6,912 bases of DNA from Sulfolobus sp. UBA167 (GTDB lineage Archaea; Thermoproteota; Thermoprotei_A; Sulfolobales; Sulfolobaceae): positions 13,933 to 20,844 of the forward strand of contig DAHF01000087.1 of the NCBI GenBank assembly GCA_002495845.1. Direction: 5' to 3'. Below the pieces are notes generated by a model that was not told the DNA's origin, made no database searches, and worked only from the letters and a program-made list of their open reading frames with translations. This document shows positions 5,885 to 6,912 of the stretch, one piece after another (positions within the stretch are counted from its first letter, which is position 1; each line of letters opens with the position of its first letter). Both the position numbers and the translations under genes were made by a program.

Positions 5885-6831
5885 CAGAGGTCACCAGTTA
5901 TCGTAATGACTAATGAAATTACGGATAGGACGAATGCTACTGCTAGGAAGTCCTGAACCTTGTAAAGCCTGAGCTTTGCCAGGGAAGTGTTTATGACTAC
6001 GGTGACAGCTATAAGCACTAGCCATTTGCAAAGCATTATGCCAACGTCTTCCACGCTACCTAGGACGCCGGTCTGCATGAACCAAGGGAATGCGAAGACG
6101 TTGAGGAATACCGATCCTAAGAGGTATTGTTTTATCATTGAAGAGAATTCCATGAGGCCCAGAAGCTTGCCTGAGTACTCATAAGTTATCCCGCCGTCTA
6201 TCATTCCCATCTCTGATAGCCCAGAGCTCTCAACGGGCAACTTCCCGGTCTCGAAGAGCCAAAGCATGAAGAAAGCCACAGTTATAAGGAGGTGGTCTAT
6301 GGAAAGGTAAGCGTCAGGGTTAGAGACCAAGTAAGACAAAGTGACGTAAGGGTTGTTAGTTCCTGTTATCAAAGCGACTCCAAAGAACACAGTTATCAGG
6401 GTGGCCTCAGACAAATAAGAGAAGGATAGCGACCTTGACACGCCTAAGGACGAGAAGTTGTTACCAGTGTCGAGCGCACCGACACTCTTCATGAAGCCAG
6501 CTAGGGAGAAAAGGATCGCGCCACCGAGGAAGTCGACCGTGGGCGTAAGGTAGATAGGTTCGGGGTATATCACTGGAATAACGAAAGAGATAGTCAAGTA
6601 AATTCCCATCGCTAAGTAAGGCACGTATAGGAAGAGGTTGGAGGCGTTCTCTGGCACCACTAACTCTTTTGTCCTGAAAAGCTTGTGCAAGTCATAGAAT
6701 GGTTGTAGGATCCTCGGTCCTACTCTTCCCTCTACCCTTGCTTTACTTTTCTCGTAAATTCCCATGACTAGAGGGGATAGTAAAAGTACCCCTATAATTT
6801 GAACCGCCGTCTCTTCAAGTACTTGTAGCAT
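5884..6831 (-). CDS. hyfC: HyfC/NuoH-like membrane-anchor subunit
   Basis: This 315-aa membrane protein of the NuoH/HycD/HyfC family anchors the peripheral redox arm and forms the first part of the ion path. About eight helices are visible. Near the N-terminus is the family loop RVEGRVGPRILQPFYDLHKLF (35-55, counted from the GTG option), which contacts the large and small subunits. Others are SRSLSFSYLSEATLI (135-149) with Glu145, WLFETGKLPVESSGLSE (194-210), and GGITYEYSGKLLGLMEF (216-232) with Glu221. These acidic residues are the ones kept in NuoH and HyfC. I chose the ATG at 6831 because AGGTG sits six bases upstream, the same spacing as sibling genes; a GTG at 6840 would add MFR and is the other possible start, since an in-frame TGA lies 15 bases further up. 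The gene overlaps the preceding partial gene by 40 bases and the next by one. Confidence 0.88.
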   Translation of the reverse strand: MLQVLEETAVQIIGVLLLSPLVMGIYEKSKARVEGRVGPRILQPFYDLHKLFRTKELVVPENASNLFLYVPYLAMGIYLTISFVIPVIYPEPIYLTPTVDFLGGAILFSLAGFMKSVGALDTGNNFSSLGVSRSLSFSYLSEATLITVFFGVALITGTNNPYVTLSYLVSNPDAYLSIDHLLITVAFFMLWLFETGKLPVESSGLSEMGMIDGGITYEYSGKLLGLMEFSSMIKQYLLGSVFLNVFAFPWFMQTGVLGSVEDVGIMLCKWLVLIAVTVVINTSLAKLRLYKVQDFLAVAFVLSVISLVITITGDL

Positions 6832-6911
6832 CCGAAACACCTGAAGATGTAGGCGTCATCAGCCTCTAGGGCGGTTCGGGGAAAACCCTGGGGGACGCCA
6901 TCCCCATCAGA
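6792..6911 (-). CDS. C-terminal 39 residues of the upstream operon gene (partial)
   Basis: A minus-strand frame is open from the window edge to a TAG at 6792-6794 and runs 40 bases into the HyfC-like gene in a different frame. The last residues read AYIFRCFGCYKYLKRRRFKL, with a CFGC cysteine pair and a very basic end; before that comes an acidic stretch (LEADDA). The hyfC frame has a stop 15 bases above its GTG and the third frame also has a stop, so this is the only frame open across the region. The gene probably belongs to the same operon. The CxxC might bind metal, but two cysteines in a 39-residue tail are not enough to name a family. I do not recognise it; candidates one would expect here (NuoC-like, ferredoxin-like, maturation factor) cannot be told apart. 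Confidence 0.6.
   Translation of the reverse strand, partial: SDGDGVPQGFPRTALEADDAYIFRCFGCYKYLKRRRFKL
6838..6842 (-). promoter_or_regulatory. Shine-Dalgarno AGGTG deciding the hyfC-like start
   Basis: AGGTG TTTCGG ATG on the minus strand places a ribosome site six bases before the ATG at 6831. The GTG at 6840 lies inside this site, which argues against GTG as the start. The hyfB-, hyfE- and hyfF-like genes show the same motif and spacer. Confidence 0.6.
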
Positions 6912-6912
6912 A

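Noticed and set aside
6870..6906. GC-rich stems and a GGTTC-containing segment suggesting a structured RNA or tRNA arm
   Set aside because: No acceptor or anticodon arm can be formed, and the stretch is part of the open frame of the upstream gene tail.
1..6912. CRISPR array, insertion sequence ends, toxin-antitoxin or prophage genes
   Set aside because: No regular repeats, terminal inverted repeats, transposase motifs or defence genes were found; the window is a metabolic operon plus one small gene.

Overview
The window is a compact block of minus-strand genes from a thermoacidophilic archaeon, most likely of the Sulfolobales (a Metallosphaera-, Acidianus- or Sulfolobus-like genome). This is inferred from the heavy use of AGG/AGA arginine codons, GGTG-type Shine-Dalgarno sites inside an operon, a TATA box placed for a leaderless transcript on a single gene, and moderate GC in genes with AT-rich spacers. 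The genus is a guess.

Positions 562-6831, read right to left, hold six tightly packed genes for one membrane complex of the complex I / group 4 membrane-bound hydrogenase superfamily: HyfC/NuoH-like (5884-6831), HyfE/NuoK-like (5258-5884), HyfF-like antiporter subunit (3955-5256), NuoD/HyfG-like large subunit (2828-3958), a NuoB/HyfI-like small subunit with a fused N-terminal HyfH/NuoI-like piece (2223-2831), and HyfB-like antiporter subunit (562-2229). All junctions overlap by 1-7 nt or are 1 nt apart, and five of the six starts have a GGTG-type ribosome site 6-7 nt upstream. A gene whose last 39 codons are visible (6792-6911) overlaps the first gene of the block, so the operon continues beyond the right edge.

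The main observation is that the large subunit is not a hydrogenase. Both CxxC pairs that bind the nickel-iron centre are gone: the first reads N-A-M-F, and the second pair of cysteines falls on W and E. By alignment from memory, the His and Tyr that bind the quinone headgroup in complex I are also absent (G46 and A95). The complex therefore belongs with the energy-converting-hydrogenase-related (Ehr) complexes, whose redox partner is unresolved. The small subunit keeps all four ligands of its proximal [4Fe-4S] cluster. Its fused ferredoxin piece has lost exactly the ligands of one cluster and kept exactly the four of the other. The membrane subunits keep the charged residues expected of proton or sodium translocation. 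The likely role is to couple electron transfer, perhaps from ferredoxin, to ion movement across the membrane; donor and acceptor cannot be read from the sequence.

The left end (1-561) is separate. A 249-bp spacer carries a stem-loop directly after the hyfB stop and a well-placed TATA box next to a 10-bp palindrome. These precede an 85-residue charged helical protein (55-312) with a possible ribbon-helix-helix pattern. A short open frame at 3-53 on the plus strand may be the tail of a convergent gene.
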